Below the pieces are notes generated by a model. It ran no database searches. It was not told the origin of the DNA and worked only from the letters and a program-made list of their open reading frames with translations. A DNA stretch of 64,000 nt, taken from assembly GCA_963824415.1 (NCBI GenBank), contig CAWGPM010000005.1, forward strand, positions 1-64,000, read 5' to 3'. Positions 60,908 to 64,000 of the stretch are shown here, one piece after another (the stretch's first letter is position 1; each line of letters starts with the position of its first letter). Both the position numbers and the translations under genes were made by a program. The stretch comes from JABDQA01 sp963824415 (GTDB taxonomy: Bacteria; Desulfobacterota; Desulfobulbia; Desulfobulbales; Desulfocapsaceae).

Positions 60908-62089
60908 CTAAATCGAGGATTTGATATCTAATCGTGGAGCTTTTAAAATACGCCGGATACCTTCTTTAAGATCCGTCTGGTCGAGATTTTCAGGGCTCAT
61001 TTCCATTAGCTTTGCATAAAGAAGTTCCTGTTCAATTGGGTGGGTATATTCCTCGTGGGGACCATCTTTGAGTTGGACATGAGCAGCCCACGGGACAAAA
61101 TAATTCATCACCGGTAATTTTTCGTTTTCAGAAATATCAATATTGAGACCGGCAATATAGAGTAGATTTCTTCCCCTATAGTCCTCGCTTCTGCGGATAG
61201 ATTCAACCACTCGGGCAAATTCGAGTTGGATATTTGTTTTTGCGGCACGCAGGGCGGGATGTTTTGCGCTAACGATATCAGGCATAAACTCTATGAGATT
61301 CCTTTCCAGCAATATAGAATCGTCTGTTTCGTGGAAATCTTCTCTAAAGAAAAAAAGATCGGCGGTCAAAAGTTTGCCAATACTTCTTCCCGCACCGGAA
61401 TACCATTTGTAACCAAGCCCTTCAAGACCCTGCCTGAAAGCATCGGATACGATGTAGGTCTGGGTTGTGGAACTTGATTTAAAGGGGCTGATTACCCCCA
61501 TGTTGTCTTCCTCAACGATATTGCTGAGCCGAAGAACAAGGCCTTGTGTAACCGGGCGAGAGCCAAAATCAATAAATGAATTTTTTACTGTGATCAAACA
61601 GCGGCCGCTGTCGTCCTGATGGAGAAAAATACGATCCCGGGCAAAAAGATATTGTTCCAGATAAGGCGTTATTACATGGATCAACTTACCGCAAGAATCG
61701 GACAGGCAACGGTCCATCATCTGGGGTCGGTTATACTTTCCAAATACCCCTGAATCCGGGTCATACCCAACATGACTGGCTTGCAGTATCAAGAGGTCTT
61801 CACCATGCTGCGAGTGGGGACCATGGCGATCAACAGCCAGAACCCCCCCTACTCTTCCGTGGTTGAATGGGAAGGTCCCAAAGTGTTTGGTTAATAAAAT
61901 AATAGGTAAACCCTGATTTTCATCTGAGCAGAATGCTCTGGAGGGCATAATAAGACCCTTACGAAAACCGAGTTCCATGCAGAGATTGTAGAGCCGCGGG
62001 ACAAATTCAGGGTACGGGATGGCCAAATCATCGACTTTAAATGGGGCAATCCCCCTGACAACATAGGCATCTCGATATTTATTAAACAT
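60908..62089 (-). CDS. Protein with LCIB-type beta-carbonic-anhydrase-like motifs
   Basis: A 393-residue protein. The region 70-150 reads TKHFGTFPFNHGRVGGVLAVDRHG, ILQASHVGYDPDSGVFGKYNRP and CLSDSCGKLIHV (quoted in parts). Placed side by side with what I remember of the algal LCIB/LCIC family, these match the SFNxxGLGGVL, FPHIAID and RPxMxxCACGAL elements that build the zinc site; His in ASHVG and Cys in DSCGK would be ligands. The remaining 250 residues are unrecognised. The start is ATG 62089, two bases from repeat copy D, so any native promoter or N-terminal extension may have been displaced. The carbonic anhydrase link is tentative. Confidence 0.5.
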   Translation of the reverse strand: MFNKYRDAYVVRGIAPFKVDDLAIPYPEFVPRLYNLCMELGFRKGLIMPSRAFCSDENQGLPIILLTKHFGTFPFNHGRVGGVLAVDRHGPHSQHGEDLLILQASHVGYDPDSGVFGKYNRPQMMDRCLSDSCGKLIHVITPYLEQYLFARDRIFLHQDDSGRCLITVKNSFIDFGSRPVTQGLVLRLSNIVEEDNMGVISPFKSSSTTQTYIVSDAFRQGLEGLGYKWYSGAGRSIGKLLTADLFFFREDFHETDDSILLERNLIEFMPDIVSAKHPALRAAKTNIQLEFARVVESIRRSEDYRGRNLLYIAGLNIDISENEKLPVMNYFVPWAAHVQLKDGPHEEYTHPIEQELLYAKLMEMSPENLDQTDLKEGIRRILKAPRLDIKSSI

Positions 62090-62090
62090 A

Positions 62091-62235
62091 AGGGTACCTT
62101 GCAAAATTAGGATTTTGGTTCAAAATCAAGGCGCGTTTGAAAATTTTGGTGCAGGCATATAATTGATATTCCGCGGATAAAATTTTTACACGCAACGCAG
62201 CGTTTGGGCAAAAAGACAATTTTTCAAGGTAGCCA
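62091..62235 (-). repeat. 145-bp palindromic repeat, copy D
   Basis: Begins AGGGTACCTTGCAAAATTAG and ends CAATTTTTCAAGGTAGCCA. Same length as the other copies. It touches the start codon of the LCIB-like gene (62089) and is flanked by TA on both sides. Confidence 0.88.
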
Positions 62236-62408
62236 TACCGTTTTAAATCTCCTGTAATCCACTGGGCGTCTGTTTGCCAAATTGGGTACTCAGGCCAGGG
62301 TGGACAAAACGAAGCATTGGCAACGAATATATTATTTATTCCAGCGAGTTCTTGCAGTAGCATAAATTGCCACCAATCGTCTTCATACGCTATAGTGCCG
62401 GAGGAATC
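62236..62408. other. Gap between repeat D and transketolase, coding remnant possible
   Basis: A minus-strand frame opening at ATG 62363 gives about 43 residues of reasonable composition (MLLQELAGINNIF ... GDLKRYG) before running into the repeat. It may be the 5' end of a gene cut by the repeat, or chance. Confidence 0.3.
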
Positions 62409-64000
62409 CTACAATCTGGCTTCGACTTCCTTGACCACGTTAGCGGCGGTAATGCCGAATTTCTCGTATACCGCCCTAACCGCGCCGGAGGCCCCAAAAC
62501 TTTCCATGCCAATTATGCCGCCGTCTTCGCCAACGAAGCGTTCCCAACCCAGTTTGGTCGCTGCTTCGACCGATACTCGAGCGGTGCCCCGACCGATAAT
62601 CATGTCCCGATAATCCTTGTCCCGCTTCCAGAACAGTTCCCAACAAGGGACTGAGATAACCGCTGTGGCAATACCCCTGGCCTGCAGGATCTCCCGTGCT
62701 TCAAGAGCAACTAAGACCTCTGATCCGGTTGCAAAAATCGTAGCCCGGCGCGGGCCGCCATCGGCATCCGCCATGATGTAGGCACCCTTTGCACACATAT
62801 TTTCCTCGGAATAGACTTTGCGAAGTGTCGGCAGCGCCTGACGCGCGTTAATGATGGCGGAAGGATGGTCCCGGTTTGCCACCGCCAGCTGCCAGCACTC
62901 GGCGGCCTCAACTGGATCACAGGGACGCATGGTCCACATATTTGGAATAGCGCGTAAGGACGGTATACATTCAACCGGCTGATGGGTTGGACCGTTGGTG
63001 CCGATACCAATGGAATCATGGCTGAACACCCAGATCGCGGGCAATGACATCATTGCCGAAAGGCGGATAGCATGGCGCATGTAATCCGAAAATACCAAAA
63101 AGGTGGCGCCAAAAGGAACGAGGCCTCCATGTGAAAGCATGCCGTTGATCATCGAACCCATAACATGCTCACGAATACCGTAATGGATATATCGTCCTCG
63201 GGCATTCTCAGCAGTGAAGGGCTCCATGACCTGCTTGTGCTGAGTCGCCGCCTCGAGATCTGGCGCCCCGCCGAGAAACTCGGGGATGACCTGCGAGAGC
63301 GCGCTGGCAATCTGACCCGAGGTGCGGATGCCAGCCTGTTCTAGCTGATCTTCGACTCGTGCCTTCTTGAATTTGAGCAAACTCATGTCCCAGCCATCAG
63401 GGAGGCGTCGTTGCGTCAGCCGGTCGAATTCGGCCCGCTTGGCCGGAGCCATTTTTTCGAGGCGATTCTGCCAGGCCTGACGTGCTGCCGCTCCCTTCTC
63501 GCCCGCTTTCCTCCATTCTGCACCGATGAAATCCGGCGTAGCGAAGGGTTTATGCGGCCAACCAAGGCGTTCACGAGCTTGAGCGGCATCCTCGGCACTG
63601 AGTTTGCCGCCATGGGCGGCACGGTCATTTTGGATGCGCGGTACACCGAAGCCGATGAAGGTCTTGCAGCGCAACATGGATGGGCGTGGATCCATCTTGG
63701 CCTCGGTGATGGCCGCCGAGATAGCTTCATGATCATGTCCGTCACATTCCACCACATGCCAGCCGGCACAGGCAAAACGAGCTGAATAATCCTCAGAAAT
63801 CGTCAGATCTGTGACACCGTCATCGGTCATGCCGTTGTCATCATAGAGCCAGATCAGTTTGCCCAGCTTGAGATGACCTGCCAGCGAGATTGCCTCGTGG
63901 CCGACTCCTTCCATCAGACAGCCGTCACCGACCAGGGCATAGGTATAGTGATCGACGATATCGTCACCGAACATCTCGTTGAGGATCCGTTCGGCTACGG
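62409..64000 (-). CDS. tkt: Transketolase, partial (5' end outside the window)
   Basis: The C-terminal 530 residues of a transketolase; the frame is open to the window edge (VAERILNEMFGDDIVDHYTY precedes the first methionine). Transketolase moves two-carbon units between sugar phosphates with thiamine diphosphate and Mg2+. Visible are VGDGCLMEGVGHEAIS (ThDP/Mg-binding GDG region), YDDNGMTDDG, CKTFIGFGVP, then the central RYIHYGIREHVMGSMINGM and HDSIGIGTNGPTHQP motifs of the pyrimidine domain, and ARQALPTLR near the C-terminal domain. It serves the pentose phosphate pathway or, in autotrophs, the Calvin cycle; the window gives no evidence for the latter. Confidence 0.93.
   Translation of the reverse strand, partial: VAERILNEMFGDDIVDHYTYALVGDGCLMEGVGHEAISLAGHLKLGKLIWLYDDNGMTDDGVTDLTISEDYSARFACAGWHVVECDGHDHEAISAAITEAKMDPRPSMLRCKTFIGFGVPRIQNDRAAHGGKLSAEDAAQARERLGWPHKPFATPDFIGAEWRKAGEKGAAARQAWQNRLEKMAPAKRAEFDRLTQRRLPDGWDMSLLKFKKARVEDQLEQAGIRTSGQIASALSQVIPEFLGGAPDLEAATQHKQVMEPFTAENARGRYIHYGIREHVMGSMINGMLSHGGLVPFGATFLVFSDYMRHAIRLSAMMSLPAIWVFSHDSIGIGTNGPTHQPVECIPSLRAIPNMWTMRPCDPVEAAECWQLAVANRDHPSAIINARQALPTLRKVYSEENMCAKGAYIMADADGGPRRATIFATGSEVLVALEAREILQARGIATAVISVPCWELFWKRDKDYRDMIIGRGTARVSVEAATKLGWERFVGEDGGIIGMESFGASGAVRAVYEKFGITAANVVKEVEARL

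Noticed and set aside
1..64000. CRISPR arrays, rRNA genes, prophage or defence islands
   Set aside because: No regularly spaced repeats, rRNA signatures, integrases, transposases, restriction or toxin-antitoxin genes were recognised in the window.

Overview
The window looks like chromosomal DNA of a strictly anaerobic, sulfate-reducer-type member of Desulfobacterota, most likely Desulfobulbales. The pointers are the gene set: dapL instead of the succinylase lysine route, anaerobic cobalamin genes (cbiD, cbiET, cbiF), a DUF39 homocysteine-synthesis protein beside a LarE-type PP-loop protein, type-B fumarate reductase/succinate dehydrogenase, an FmdE-like protein, a LUD protein, and a candidate selenoprotein. 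No taxonomic search was possible, so this is inference.

Layout. 1-7.7 kb: 3' end of rlmN, a DUF445 membrane protein, a phosphoglycolate-phosphatase-like HAD protein, the sdhCAB (frdCAB) operon, a geranylgeranyl-reductase-family flavoprotein and a small diheme cytochrome c. 7.7-13.4 kb: pepN, dapL, ispH and a universal stress protein. 13.4-20 kb: a complete dctBD-dctPQM locus (two-component system plus TRAP dicarboxylate transporter) with a sigma-54 promoter and paired palindromic enhancer sites; dctP and dctQ each carry a one-base frameshift. 20-25 kb: a fused, eukaryote-like hisH-hisF gene, cbiF-cbiET-cbiD, a bidirectional terminator, tRNA-Pro(CGG) and HU. 25.7-32.8 kb: larE-like and DUF39 genes, pheA, tsaD, a DUF2062 gene, rsmA and an iron alcohol dehydrogenase. 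32.8-39.3 kb: a second succinate dehydrogenase/fumarate reductase-like module with an MmgE/PrpD protein, an FCD-type GntR regulator and a LUD protein. 39.4-54.5 kb: an envelope and membrane-lipid region with fatty acid cis/trans isomerase, an AsmA-like protein, a PagP-like outer-membrane barrel, a PAP2 phosphatase (frameshifted), two cardiolipin-synthase-type phospholipase D enzymes, a flavin reductase fused to a coiled coil, and MgtE.

54.5-62.4 kb is an AT-richer accessory zone of small hypothetical genes. It holds four copies of a palindromic repeat, each exactly 145 bp, plus a deletion derivative and several solo ends. Between the repeats lies a gene with one in-frame UGA between two zinc-ribbon halves, followed at 16 nt by a hairpin that fits the bacterial SECIS pattern; I read it as a 191-residue selenoprotein. 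Next come a CBS-domain protein, a large left-handed beta-helix protein and a protein with LCIB-carbonic-anhydrase-like motifs, then the C-terminal part of transketolase at the window edge.

The strongest leads for new biology are the candidate zinc-ribbon selenoprotein, the 145-bp palindromic element family, the bacterial HIS7-like fusion, the LCIB-like/beta-helix/CBS neighbourhood, and the second Sdh/Frd-like module beside MmgE/PrpD and a GntR regulator.
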